A DNA stretch of 40,187 nt from Bacteroidota bacterium (GTDB lineage: Bacteria; Bacteroidota; Bacteroidia; 2-12-FULL-35-15), in the NCBI GenBank assembly GCA_005772895.1, contig SXIH01000002.1:1-40187 (forward strand), read 5' to 3'. The notes beneath the pieces are model-generated. The model did no database searches. It was given only the letters and a program-made list of their open reading frames with translations, and was not told where the DNA came from. Below are positions 7,609 to 16,534 of the stretch, one piece after another. A program made the position numbers and the translations under genes. Within the stretch, counting starts at the first letter, position 1. Each line of letters opens with the position of its first letter.

Positions 7609-8478
7609 ATGAAGAGAATTCCCCTTCTACTTATAAGTATTCTTGCCGTTTCAAGCAGCCAAGCCTGGAACGAGAACAACCCAATTGGAGCTCGTTCTTC
7701 CGGAATGGGAAATGCTTCTGTTTCTTTGGGAGATGTTTGGAGTGCCCATCACAATCAGGCCGGACTAGGTTTTGTGCGAGATATTTCTGCCGGTGCCTAT
7801 TATGAAAACAGATTTTTATTAAAGGAGATAAGTATAAAAGGCGGAGTTGTGGCAATTCCTGTAAAAGCCGGAACATTTGGCTTAACAATCAGCAATTTTG
7901 GGTATTCGCTTTATAATGAGAATAAATATAGCTTATCTTTTGCAAAAGCCTTTGGAGATAAGCTTTCTGCCGGTGTGGCATTGGATTATTTAACCACAAA
8001 AATAGCAGAAGGTTATGGCAGCAAAGGTGTTTTAGCTGCCGAATTTGGAATTCAGGCTAAACCTTTAAAAGGATTAACCATCGGAGCACACGTTTTTAAT
8101 CCAACCCGCTCAAAAATTGCCGATTATAATGATGAACGATTGCCAACCATTATTCGTTTTGGTGGCGATTATGATTTTTCTGAAAAAGTTAAAGTTGCAG
8201 TTGAAACAGAAAAAGATATGTCGCAAAAAGCCATTTTTAAAGTGGGCTTAGAATACAAACCCGTTAAAGAATTTTATTTGCGTGCAGGAATCGGAACAAA
8301 CCCAACTTTAACATCATTTGGTTTTGGAATCAATTTAAAAAATTTCAAAATTGATGTTTCCGGAAATTACCACCAAACTCTTGGAATAAGTCCGCAATTA
8401 GGATTAACATATATATTCCCCAAAGGGGTCCACACGGACAAAAAAGCGGAAACAACTACTCCAAAAGTTGAACAATAA
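7609..8478 (+). CDS. PorV/FadL-like outer-membrane protein
   Basis: I recognise the general family but not a specific member. A signal peptide (MKRIPLLLISILAVSSSQA) is followed by a beta-rich sequence with the opening NPIGARSSGMGNASVSLGDVWSAHHNQAGLGF. This 'ARSxGMGxA...D.WSxxxNxAGL' opening is typical of PorV/PorQ and related FadL-superfamily barrels of Bacteroidota. The rest shows alternating strands and a C-terminal strand ending in LGLTYIF before a short polar tail. Its stop overlaps the next gene by 11 bases. PorV proteins act in type IX secretion, but this one is shorter than PorV (289 residues) and could equally be an orphan barrel. Confidence 0.6.
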   Translation: MKRIPLLLISILAVSSSQAWNENNPIGARSSGMGNASVSLGDVWSAHHNQAGLGFVRDISAGAYYENRFLLKEISIKGGVVAIPVKAGTFGLTISNFGYSLYNENKYSLSFAKAFGDKLSAGVALDYLTTKIAEGYGSKGVLAAEFGIQAKPLKGLTIGAHVFNPTRSKIADYNDERLPTIIRFGGDYDFSEKVKVAVETEKDMSQKAIFKVGLEYKPVKEFYLRAGIGTNPTLTSFGFGINLKNFKIDVSGNYHQTLGISPQLGLTYIFPKGVHTDKKAETTTPKVEQ

Positions 8479-10642
8479 AAATTACATATTACCAACTTTT
8501 TCAAATTCTGTTTTTTTAAAAAGCAGTCTTTTTCTTTTAGCTTTCAATTTATCACTTTCCACTATTGCTCAAGATACTGCTAAAACAGACGACAGTGGTA
8601 TCCAACAGCAACTTGAAAACATTGGCGAAAACACAGGCGATGAAGAAGCTGATTACACTAATCTTGTGGAAGTATTGATTTATGCCAATCAAAATCCCAT
8701 CAACTTAAATAAAACAAATAAGGAAGAATTACAAGCTTTGGGAATATTAAATGATATTCAAATAAATCATTTATTATCGCACATCGAAAAAAATGGAAAA
8801 CTAATTACCATTTATGAATTACAAGGAATTAATGGATTTGATTTGCAAACCATTCAAAAAATATTGCCTTATGTAAAAGTGACCGACAATTTTGCAACAG
8901 CACATTTTGGCGCAAAAGAAATGTTTAAGGATGGGCAACATACAATTCTTCTCCGTTACGGAAGAACAATAGAAGATCAAACGGGATTTTCTTCAATCGA
9001 CAGTGCCTCACTTGCCAACAGTATGAACTCAAGATACATTGGTAGTCCGGATAAAATTTATGCCCGCTATCGTTTCACCTACGGCACAAATATCAGTTGG
9101 GGAATTACAGCTGAAAAAGATCAAGGTGAATTATTTTTTAAAGACAAACAAAAATTCAAGTACGACTGGTATGAAAATTCATTAAAAGGAAATCAAAAAA
9201 CAGGATTTGATTTTTATTCGGCTCATTTTTATTTGAAGAATGTAAAATTTATCCGGGCACTAGCTATTGGAGATTATCAAGCAACTTTCGGTCAAGGGTT
9301 GACTTTGTGGAGCGGACAAGCATTTGGAAAAAGTGCAGAAATTATGTCAACAAAAAGATCAGCAGGAGGAATAAGAGCTTATACTTCAGTTGATGAAAAC
9401 AGGTTTATGCGAGGGGCTGCAACAACATTGGGCTATAAAAAATTTGAGGCCACAGCATTTTATTCACGAAAGCGTGTTGATGCAAACGTAAGCGATACTA
9501 CAGATACAGGAGAAGCGGCAGAAATATCATCACTTCAGGAAACAGGATATCACAGCACTTCAAGTGAAATTGCCGACAAAGATGCTATTCTGCAAACCAT
9601 GATGGGTGGAAACGTTTCTTATAAAGGAAGAAAATTTAATGTTGGCGTTTCTGCATTAAGTTATCAGTTAGATGTAGATTATAACAGATCTCTCTCTTAT
9701 TATAATCAGTTTGAATATTCTTCTTCCAAAAATTTTAATGTTGGAGTTGATTACAATTTTATAATCCGAAACTTCAATTTTTTCGGGGAAGCAGGAATGA
9801 GTCAGAACGGAGGAAAAGCATTTGTAAATGGTGCATTAATAAGCTTGGATCCTCGCTTATCTCTAACTGTATTACATCGTTATTACGAACGTAATTTTCA
9901 AAATTTGATGAGCAATGGTTTTGGAGAAAGCACCATGCCTAATAATGAAAAAGGATTATACATTGGAGCCGTTGCTAAGCCAACAAACAAAACTACTATT
10001 ACAGCTTATTACGATCGTTTTGAATTTCCTTGGTTAAAATATCAAGTAAATGCTCCATCTTATGGACATGATTATATGGCTCAATTCAATTATACTCCAT
10101 CCAAAAAAATGGATATGTATGTTAGAGTTCGTACTCGCGACAAACAAAAAAACAGCGTTAACGTTGTTGATCTTATTGATTATTTAGTTCCTGTAAAACA
10201 AAGCAATTATCGTTTTAATATTTCTTATACAATTTCAAAAAGTATTAAACTAAGAAACAGAATAGAATTAATAGATTATAAATTAGATAACAATAAAACC
10301 GAAAAAGGATATTTAGTTTATCAGGATGTTGTATACAGCAGATTAGGAAAACCACTTTCAATAACATTCCGTTATGCTGTTTTTCAAACAGATAGTTATG
10401 ACGCAAGAATTTATGCTTATGAGAATGATATTCCTGGCTCTTTCTCTATTCCTGCATACTACGACAGAGGTTCCAGATTTTACATTATGATTGATTACAA
10501 TCTAACAAGAAACATTGAACTATGGTTACGTTATTCTCAAACGTATTACGATAACAAAGATATTATTAGTGAAGGATCGTTAACCGAGATAAAAGGAAAT
10601 ACTAAGTCGGAAATTAAAGCACAAATAAGGTTTAAATTTTAA
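8468..10642 (+). CDS. Secreted helix-hairpin-helix protein with outer-membrane beta-barrel
   Basis: A signal sequence (about 1-35, ending LSLSTIAQ) precedes an acidic linker and a ComEA-like double helix-hairpin-helix segment at about 66-138, including NPINLNKTNKEELQALGIL and YELQGINGFDLQTI...ILPYV. From about 150 onward the protein is rich in aromatic, alternating beta-strands and ends in IKAQIRFKF, a typical C-terminal outer-membrane strand. The architecture is widespread but uncharacterised in Bacteroidota. In ComEA this fold binds DNA during uptake; a DNA role here is inference. The only start that keeps the signal peptide is the TTG at 8468, which overlaps the upstream gene. It is followed seven bases later by the STAS-like gene. 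Confidence 0.75.
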   Translation: MNNKNYILPTFSNSVFLKSSLFLLAFNLSLSTIAQDTAKTDDSGIQQQLENIGENTGDEEADYTNLVEVLIYANQNPINLNKTNKEELQALGILNDIQINHLLSHIEKNGKLITIYELQGINGFDLQTIQKILPYVKVTDNFATAHFGAKEMFKDGQHTILLRYGRTIEDQTGFSSIDSASLANSMNSRYIGSPDKIYARYRFTYGTNISWGITAEKDQGELFFKDKQKFKYDWYENSLKGNQKTGFDFYSAHFYLKNVKFIRALAIGDYQATFGQGLTLWSGQAFGKSAEIMSTKRSAGGIRAYTSVDENRFMRGAATTLGYKKFEATAFYSRKRVDANVSDTTDTGEAAEISSLQETGYHSTSSEIADKDAILQTMMGGNVSYKGRKFNVGVSALSYQLDVDYNRSLSYYNQFEYSSSKNFNVGVDYNFIIRNFNFFGEAGMSQNGGKAFVNGALISLDPRLSLTVLHRYYERNFQNLMSNGFGESTMPNNEKGLYIGAVAKPTNKTTITAYYDRFEFPWLKYQVNAPSYGHDYMAQFNYTPSKKMDMYVRVRTRDKQKNSVNVVDLIDYLVPVKQSNYRFNISYTISKSIKLRNRIELIDYKLDNNKTEKGYLVYQDVVYSRLGKPLSITFRYAVFQTDSYDARIYAYENDIPGSFSIPAYYDRGSRFYIMIDYNLTRNIELWLRYSQTYYDNKDIISEGSLTEIKGNTKSEIKAQIRFKF

Positions 10643-10649
10643 AATACTT

Positions 10650-11033
10650 ATGCGTAAAAAAGAATTAAGAGCTTTTACAACTTGGATTGGAGAAAATGAT
10701 ATTTGCTACACAGTTGTTAAATCAAATGCAGTTGTAGAAATAGCAGATGCAGTGGAAAACACCAACGCAGTAAAGGATTTATCGGATGGAAAAGTATACC
10801 CTATGTTAGTTAATTTAAATGAAATTAAATCCATTACTAAAGAAGCGAGAGATCATTTTTCAATGAAAAATAGAGAACCCGGAGTTAGTGCTATTGGATT
10901 ATTAATCAAATCTCCTGCAAGTACTATCATCGGCAATTTTTTTCTGGGTTTAAATAAATCTAAAGTTCCAGTAAAACTTTTTACAGTTGAAGCAAAAGCA
11001 GTAACTTGGTTAAAACAATTTTCAAAAAAATAG
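10650..11033 (+). CDS. STAS-like protein (DUF7793 type)
   Basis: This 127-residue cytosolic protein resembles the SpoIIAA/STAS-like proteins of Bacteroidota. Features are a beta-rich N-terminus, an acidic loop, [22 protein letters not shown] (strand then helix, the typical place for a regulatory site), and a C-terminal ...[19 protein letters not shown] helix. Such proteins are usually found beside sensor kinases or SpoIIE phosphatases and are thought to act in partner switching. Here the stop is only one base from the histidine kinase ATG, so the two are surely co-translated. Which serine or threonine, if any, is modified cannot be decided. Confidence 0.6.
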   Translation: MRKKELRAFTTWIGENDICYTVVKSNAVVEIADAVENTNAVKDLSDGKVYPMLVNLNEIKSITKEARDHFSMKNREPGVSAIGLLIKSPASTIIGNFFLGLNKSKVPVKLFTVEAKAVTWLKQFSKK

Positions 11034-11034
11034 T

Positions 11035-12000
11035 ATGTCAAAAGAGTTAGATGAAATTTATAAAAAAGTTTCTGCTTTAACCGGAGAAAAAGTTTCTGCT
11101 AAACCTGCCCGTCCGGCAGGCGGAGTTGATAAGAAAAAAGCTATATTGAATGGTTTAAAAAAACTTGACAATACTTTAACAATTATCAAAAAACAAGAAA
11201 TAGAAAATTCTAAACGCATTGATGAAATTTTAAAAGTTGTTATTTCATTTGCGAACTTAAACTATGATAAAAAAGCTCTGATTACCAATAAAAAAAGCCA
11301 CTTTGACGCACTAGCATTGGGAATCAATATGCTTGGCGAAGAATTAGAAGCATCAACTATTTCATTGCATGAAAAAGAAGTTTTACTAAAAGAAATTCAC
11401 CACAGAGTAAAAAACAATTTGCAAGTCATTTCCAGTTTATTAAATCTTCAATCCGAAAAAATTAAACAACCTGATTTGCTCGAAACATTTATGGAAAGCC
11501 AGAACCGAATACGCGCAATGGCTTTAGTACATGAAAAATTATACCAATCAAAAAATCTTTCTTTGATTGATTTTACCGAGTATGTACATTCGTTTATCAA
11601 CCAAATGAGCAATAGCTACAATTTGGATCCTAGCAAAATAAAAATGCATATTGATGAAAGTATCCGTCCGCACTTTTTTAAAATTGACACAGCCATTCCT
11701 TGCAGTTTAATTCTTAATGAACTTATTTCCAATAGTTATAAATATGCGTTTCCTAAAAACAGAAAGGGAAATATTTATTTGCATTTTGAATTAGAGAAAG
11801 AAACAAAGAATACCTCTCACTATTTGTTGCAAGTTGCTGATGACGGAGTAGGTATTGCCCCTGAAATAGACATTAAAAATACCAGTTCATTAGGGTTACA
11901 ACTGGTTGATTTATTAACTTCTCAAATTGAAGGGAAAATAGACTTAGACAGAAAGAATGGAACCAAATTTACCATTCGCTTTCCGGTAGAAAAAAATTAA
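11035..12000 (+). CDS. Cytosolic sensor histidine kinase (HisKA_2/HATPase_c)
   Basis: This is an ATP-dependent histidine autokinase. An N-terminal coiled-coil-like region (1-110) contains [14 protein letters not shown], a linker common before this kinase type. HisKA_2 follows with [14 protein letters not shown], the phosphoacceptor being His123 (before Arg). The ATPase domain has an N box ([12 protein letters not shown]), DDGVGI (G1) and [11 protein letters not shown] (G2). No membrane helix or PAS domain is visible, so input probably comes through a partner such as the STAS-like protein one base upstream. No response regulator is nearby. Residues 23-30 (KPARPAGG) are encoded by a palindromic repeat. 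The 3' end converges on a TPR sensor gene with a four-base gap. Confidence 0.88.
   Translation: MSKELDEIYKKVSALTGEKVSAKPARPAGGVDKKKAILNGLKKLDNTLTIIKKQEIENSKRIDEILKVVISFANLNYDKKALITNKKSHFDALALGINMLGEELEASTISLHEKEVLLKEIHHRVKNNLQVISSLLNLQSEKIKQPDLLETFMESQNRIRAMALVHEKLYQSKNLSLIDFTEYVHSFINQMSNSYNLDPSKIKMHIDESIRPHFFKIDTAIPCSLILNELISNSYKYAFPKNRKGNIYLHFELEKETKNTSHYLLQVADDGVGIAPEIDIKNTSSLGLQLVDLLTSQIEGKIDLDRKNGTKFTIRFPVEKN
11104..11123. repeat. Palindromic repeat inside the kinase coding region
   Basis: CCTGCC (11104-11109) and GGCAGG (11115-11120) flank the loop CGTCC. The sequence CCTGCCCGTCCGGCAGGCGG is GC-rich in an AT-rich gene and resembles the intergenic palindrome at 18846-18871. It is read in frame as part of KPARPAGG, in a poorly structured N-terminal region. 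Confidence 0.6.
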
Positions 12001-12004
12001 GGCT

Positions 12005-13384
12005 TTACTCCTTTTTACCCTCTTTAAGTCGTTTTATAGTTCTCTCGATATATTTACTACTCGGCAATAACGACTCTTGTATGCGCTTAGCATAATTAAT
12101 ACTATCGATAATTTCTTTTTGCTTTTGATTCAATGCGTCCCGCTGAGAAAGTATAATTGTATTGGTTCTTTTCTTATGAATATTAGACTTATACAATTGA
12201 AATACAAAAATTAAAAGGAAAATAATTCCTGCTAATAAAACATAAAACCAAATTGTGTTTCTCTTTTCCTTTTCCTCAGCAACAATTTTTTCTGATTTTA
12301 TTCTTTCGAAATTAGAAATACTGTCCTGCCTTATCTTAGACTCAAACTGATTTTGAAGAACAAGATTTTCAACAGCACTTTTCTTATCCATTCCATAAAG
12401 GCTATCCTTAATAACAAAATACAAATCCTGCAATTCATACGCTTTTTTAAAATCGTTTATTGAATAATACAACTCCTTTAATTGTTCCGAAGCTCTTTTT
12501 TGCATCTCATAGTTATGTGATGATTTTGCATCATTCAAACCTAATTCAAGCCAATATTTAGCATTTTGTTTGTCATTTAACATAAGATATGTCTTACCAA
12601 TATTTACCTGAGACTCTATAAGCCCGCCAAGTGGCGCTTTTCCAATAATTCTATTTTCATAGCCTAGTTTAAAATACTCCAAAGCTTTTGAATGCTCCTT
12701 CATTGTAAAATACATTGTACCAATATTGTTATACGATTGCCCCATTCCATAATTATCCTTTAACTCTTTTCTGATTGTTAAACTACTATCATGATATTTT
12801 TGTGCGTTTATAAAATCTTTTTTGCCGGTATAAACAATCCCAATATTATTTTGAGTAGAAGCAATTCTTTTTAAGTCATTTATTTTTTTATAAAAAGCAA
12901 GAGTGGCTTGATAACTTTTAATTGACAAGTCATTACTGATTAAGTCGATATGAATACTCCCAAGAAGGTTATAAAGTCGGGCTTGCTGGTAATTTTCTAC
13001 TTTATAATTATAAACAAGTGAAGCTCGGTTATAATATTTTAATGCTTCCGGATAATTATTACTAAAGTAATGAAGTGAACCTATTTTATAATTTGCCAAA
13101 GCATAAAGAGTATCTTTTGGTCCATTTTTTATTAACTCAAATGCAGCATTATAATTATCAAATGCATCCTTAAGGTTATCCTGAGCAAATAAATAATCTC
13201 CTTTAGCCACTAATGAATAAAATTTATCGGGATTTTTATTTTCTGATGAAAAAATTTTCTGATATAGTCCTGTAGTATCTTTTGAATCAATTTTACTAAA
13301 AATGGCATAATAATCTGAGGGGCTCTGTTGGGCAAACAACAAGCTTTGAGAGGATAAAATACAGATAGCCAATAAAAATCGCAT
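12005..13384 (-). CDS. TPR sensor protein with TM and coiled coil, lacking a SpoIIE domain
   Basis: A signal peptide (MRFLLAICILSSQSLLFAQ) leads into several tetratricopeptide repeats (for example NYAKIGSLHYFSNNYPEALKY and NTIGTM-type units), then a polar coiled coil, one membrane helix (WFYVLLAGIIFLLIFVFQLY), and a cytosolic coiled coil ending SINYAKRIQESLLPSSKYIER plus 10 residues. In related proteins the YAxRIQ linker leads into a SpoIIE/PP2C phosphatase; here the frame stops at once. The motif recurs in the two TPR proteins at the right end of the window. The frame could open at 13447, but ATG 13384 gives the signal peptide. The gene is tail-to-tail with the histidine kinase. Its role is presumably periplasmic sensing, with an unknown output. 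Confidence 0.82.
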   Translation of the reverse strand: MRFLLAICILSSQSLLFAQQSPSDYYAIFSKIDSKDTTGLYQKIFSSENKNPDKFYSLVAKGDYLFAQDNLKDAFDNYNAAFELIKNGPKDTLYALANYKIGSLHYFSNNYPEALKYYNRASLVYNYKVENYQQARLYNLLGSIHIDLISNDLSIKSYQATLAFYKKINDLKRIASTQNNIGIVYTGKKDFINAQKYHDSSLTIRKELKDNYGMGQSYNNIGTMYFTMKEHSKALEYFKLGYENRIIGKAPLGGLIESQVNIGKTYLMLNDKQNAKYWLELGLNDAKSSHNYEMQKRASEQLKELYYSINDFKKAYELQDLYFVIKDSLYGMDKKSAVENLVLQNQFESKIRQDSISNFERIKSEKIVAEEKEKRNTIWFYVLLAGIIFLLIFVFQLYKSNIHKKRTNTIILSQRDALNQKQKEIIDSINYAKRIQESLLPSSKYIERTIKRLKEGKKE

Positions 13385-13499
13385 AAAACAGATATAAAAT
13401 TGTTTTAGAAAAGTAAATCTAATGAAAAAACAAGCCTCATTCAACATTATAGAACAAAAAATCGTGGGCGCAAAACTTACTTAGTTTCCTTATAAAAAC

Positions 13500-13507
13500 T
13501 ATCTTTG
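13500..13507 (+). promoter_or_regulatory. -7 box (TATCTTTG) upstream of the LYS1-like gene
   Basis: TATCTTTG matches TAnnTTTG exactly. Transcription would begin near 13514, leaving about 15 bases before ATG 13529. This argues against the upstream in-frame start at 13505, which lies inside the promoter. Confidence 0.55.
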
Positions 13508-13528
13508 TATTCAAATATTCAGAACAGT

Positions 13529-14734
13529 ATGACTAAATTAAAGATTGGCGTTTTGCGCGAAGAGAAAAGTCCACCGGATAAACGGGTTCCATTAACTCCG
13601 TTGATTTGTGCCGAATTGATACGAAAATATCCACACATCGAAATAGTAGTTCAACCAAGTAAAATTCGTTGTTATGAAGATGCTGAGTATACAGCTTTTG
13701 GTGTTCCTCTTCAGGAAGATTTAAGTGATTGCGAAATTCTAATGGGCGTTAAAGAAGTTCCTAAGGATTTATTACTACCGAATAAAAAATATTTTTTCTT
13801 TTCACACACTATCAAACATCAGCCACACAATCAAAAGTTGATGCACGCTCTGATAGAAAAGAAAATTCAGATGATCGATTATGAAACCTTAACCGATAAA
13901 AACCACACCCGGATTATTGGTTTTGGCAGATATGCAGGAATTGTTGGGGCTTACAACGGAATTTTAGGTTATGGAAAAAAGTATGATCTTTTTCAATTAC
14001 GCCCCGCAAATATTTGCCGCGATAGGGCAGAAATGGAAGATGAATTAAAACGTGTAAAACTTCCTAATATTAAAATTGCTTTGACAGGTGGCGGACGAGT
14101 GGCAAATGGCGTTATTGAAACTTTAAGTGCTTTACGTATTCGTAAAGTTACTCCGGAAGAATTTTTAATGTCCTCTTTTCGCGAACCAGTCTATTGTCAG
14201 TTAAATCCACGTGATTATGTAGAACGTAAAGGCGATCACAATTTCGATTTGCAGGATTTCTTCGGACATCCCGAACATTTCGAATCTGTTTTTCCCAAAT
14301 ATGCTAAGTCTGCCGACATCTATATTTCTGCACACTACTGGGATCCCCGTGCTCCAAAAATGTTTGAACTTTCCGATATGAAAGCTCCGGATTTTCATAT
14401 TAGTGTGATTGCAGATATTACTTGTGATGTTCCGGGCTCTGTTCCTTCTACTATTCGTGCTTCATCTATTGCTCAACCATTTTATGGTTACAATATCCGT
14501 GAAGACAAAGAAGATTTACCTTTCAATAAAGATACCGTTTGTATTATGGCAGTAGACAATTTGCCTTGTGAATTACCACGTGACGCGAGCGATGATTTCG
14601 GAAAAGATTTAATGGAACGAGTGCTTCCAAGTATTATTGGTGAGGATACAGATAAAGTTATTGAAAGAGCTAGTATTTGTAAGGATGGGAAATTACTTCC
14701 TGACTTTGAATACCTTTCTGATTATGCTTATTAG
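13529..14734 (+). CDS. Saccharopine dehydrogenase-like (LYS1-type) NAD-dependent oxidoreductase
   Basis: The protein belongs to the alanine dehydrogenase/PNT-N and LYS1 superfamily. The N-terminal KIGVLREEKSPPDKRVPLTP and MGVKEVP...YFFFSHTIKHQ match LYS1-type enzymes, including the conserved catalytic Lys (VKE) and His (FSH). A dinucleotide fold follows at about IALTGGGRVANGVIETL, and ISVIADITCDVPGSVPST resembles the substrate site. The expected length is about 400 residues, as here. The family interconverts lysine plus 2-oxoglutarate and saccharopine, but Bacteroidota usually make lysine through diaminopimelate, so the true substrate is open. Start ATG 13529 follows a clear -7 box. The next gene begins 11 bases after the stop. 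Confidence 0.75.
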   Translation: MTKLKIGVLREEKSPPDKRVPLTPLICAELIRKYPHIEIVVQPSKIRCYEDAEYTAFGVPLQEDLSDCEILMGVKEVPKDLLLPNKKYFFFSHTIKHQPHNQKLMHALIEKKIQMIDYETLTDKNHTRIIGFGRYAGIVGAYNGILGYGKKYDLFQLRPANICRDRAEMEDELKRVKLPNIKIALTGGGRVANGVIETLSALRIRKVTPEEFLMSSFREPVYCQLNPRDYVERKGDHNFDLQDFFGHPEHFESVFPKYAKSADIYISAHYWDPRAPKMFELSDMKAPDFHISVIADITCDVPGSVPSTIRASSIAQPFYGYNIREDKEDLPFNKDTVCIMAVDNLPCELPRDASDDFGKDLMERVLPSIIGEDTDKVIERASICKDGKLLPDFEYLSDYAY

Positions 14735-14745
14735 TTTACTCTTAA

Positions 14746-15228
14746 ATGAAAAAAGTTTTACTCATCATTCTGGCCTGTATAATTTCAATGGCAATTGGTT
14801 ACTGGATAGGTTTTATGCTACCTTTTGCAGAAGGAGTAGTAAACGATGCTAAGAAAAACAAAATCAATATTGAATGGATGCAACCATCCGCTACAGCAGA
14901 AAATTTCGATTCATTTATTGAACAATTTATAAGCGATAGTGCGTTCCAATTTTCGAGAATTAAGTTTCCATTAATCACCACTACTTTAGTAAATGCAGAT
15001 AACTATTTAACTAAGAAACTTCAGATTTCTGACTGGAAGTTTACACCACTCTATAGAAATGAGGACTACATATCTCAACTGTATGATAATTTTGAAATGA
15101 AAATGAGAAGTTCTGATGAAAGAATGTTTTGCTGGCAAGGAGTTAAAAATGGCATTTCTGTTCAATACCTGTTCAAATGCATAGGAGAAAGATGGTTTTT
15201 AGTAGAATACAGAGACTTTTCAACTTAA
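14746..15228 (+). CDS. Membrane-anchored small protein, DUF4348-like
   Basis: A single N-terminal membrane segment (KVLLIILACIISMAIGYWIGFML) is followed by a folded domain of about 130 residues. The segment ENFDSFIEQFISDSAFQFSRIKFPL is the characteristic opening of DUF4348 proteins in Bacteroidota (FxxFxxxFxxDxxFQxxRIxFPL). The end, VQYLFKCIGERWFLVEYRDFST, fits the NTF2-like fold I expect for this family. No catalytic motif is visible. The gene is 11 bases behind the LYS1-like gene and converges on the ABC permease gene with a four-base gap. The function is unknown. Confidence 0.6.
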   Translation: MKKVLLIILACIISMAIGYWIGFMLPFAEGVVNDAKKNKINIEWMQPSATAENFDSFIEQFISDSAFQFSRIKFPLITTTLVNADNYLTKKLQISDWKFTPLYRNEDYISQLYDNFEMKMRSSDERMFCWQGVKNGISVQYLFKCIGERWFLVEYRDFST

Positions 15229-15232
15229 TTAC

Positions 15233-16513
15233 CTATACCTTCCTTTTATATCTATTCACTATCAATGAAACAACCATAGTAAATATAAAGAAGCAAATCA
15301 ATTTCAAAGAATCACCCACAACATCTACAATTCCTCCGCCTCTTAAAAATAATTCATAAAATCCATTGAGCGCCCAATTGAGTGGCGACACAATACTAAT
15401 ATCTCTCATCAGCTCAGGCATTACGTATGTTGGAACCCACACTCCACCAATGGCTGATAATAATAAAACTGACAGTGAACCCATTATTGCTCCTTGTTGT
15501 TCTGTTTTTGCAATTGTTCCCATCATTACTCCATAACCTGTAGCTGCAAATGCTGTTGAAACAGAAAGTAAAATGATTCCCAGAATACTATTCCCTATTA
15601 CTAAGGTTGGCAAACCCAGCATTGGTAAAAATATTTTTCCAACCGACAACATTAATGCCAGTTGAATCAGACAAACAGCAATATATACGATGATTTTTCC
15701 ATTCAAGAAAACTAAATAAGAAGTAGGAACAGTTTGTAAACGCAAAACACTTCCTTCACTTTTTTCTTTCACCATACTACCAGCAAGTGGAAGAACAATA
15801 AAAAACATAGCAAAAATTGCCCATGCCGGAACGTTATGCTGAACAGCATTCGGAACAATTTCTCCAATTTGTTTAGAAGCATACACTTCTTTGTACTTAA
15901 TAATTTGAGATTGAGAAAATGCATTTTCCGGAGCATTATTTTTATCCGGAATCAATTCTGAAATTTGTTCCGAAAACGTTTGAAACATAATTTTTGTTTT
16001 TATCTCAGAAATAAATTCACGCAAACTACTTGTAACGGAAGTCAGAAAAGATTTTTTTGTAATCGGATCAATGTAAATGGCAATTTCAACTGAATCTGTA
16101 GGTTTTTGCAAACTATCACTTACACCCAATGTTTGTTGCACCAAAACTTTCACATTGCTACGAATAGCTTCTGTGGCTCCTTTCGGAACAACTATACCAA
16201 CTAAAAATTTTCCATCAGAAACTGCCTTTTCTATCATCTCAGCAGTAGCAGGTTTTCCATCAATCATATTATTGAACGTACACATTCCTGAATTACGTAA
16301 TCCAAGTTCAATAGAAATCCCAAGTGAATCTTTATCGTTATCTACAAAAATGATAGGAATACCTCTTTCATTCAAACTCTTAAAAGCAGAATCCTGAATC
16401 AAAGTCATAACAAAAATCAAAATCATCGGCATCAAAAAAAGCACAGCAAGCCCCACTCTATCTCGCAATAGAATCAATGCTTCTTTTTTTATGGCTGCTA
16501 ATAATTTAATCAT
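15233..16513 (-). CDS. ABC-2 type transporter permease
   Basis: The 426-residue protein has one membrane helix near residues 20-38, a large extracytoplasmic domain (about 40-220), and five more helices from about 225 to the end. This is the standard ABC-2 (YhhJ/DrrB-like) export permease topology. The conserved cytosolic loop KEKSEGSVLRLQTVPTSYLVFLNGKI is present. It is downstream of its ATPase on the same strand, separated by 74 bases that carry a large inverted repeat. It probably exports a lipid, drug-like or pigment-like molecule; the substrate is not determinable. It could belong with the neighbouring oxidoreductases. Confidence 0.88.
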   Translation of the reverse strand: MIKLLAAIKKEALILLRDRVGLAVLFLMPMILIFVMTLIQDSAFKSLNERGIPIIFVDNDKDSLGISIELGLRNSGMCTFNNMIDGKPATAEMIEKAVSDGKFLVGIVVPKGATEAIRSNVKVLVQQTLGVSDSLQKPTDSVEIAIYIDPITKKSFLTSVTSSLREFISEIKTKIMFQTFSEQISELIPDKNNAPENAFSQSQIIKYKEVYASKQIGEIVPNAVQHNVPAWAIFAMFFIVLPLAGSMVKEKSEGSVLRLQTVPTSYLVFLNGKIIVYIAVCLIQLALMLSVGKIFLPMLGLPTLVIGNSILGIILLSVSTAFAATGYGVMMGTIAKTEQQGAIMGSLSVLLLSAIGGVWVPTYVMPELMRDISIVSPLNWALNGFYELFLRGGGIVDVVGDSLKLICFFIFTMVVSLIVNRYKRKV

Positions 16514-16534
16514 CGTTATCTTTAAATTCCCTTG

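Noticed and set aside
7631..7888. An 85-codon minus-strand frame inside the PorV-like gene
   Set aside because: It overlaps a gene with a clear signal peptide and family motif, and its own sequence has no recognisable features.
12001..12004. A terminator between the convergent kinase and TPR genes
   Set aside because: Only four bases separate the stops and no hairpin with T-run is present.
13384..13447. N-terminal extension of the TPR sensor to 13447
   Set aside because: It would put 21 residues before a clean signal peptide and lies in the divergent promoter gap.
14637..14852. A plus-strand frame spanning the LYS1-like end and the DUF4348-like start
   Set aside because: It is out of frame with two well-supported genes and has no independent support.
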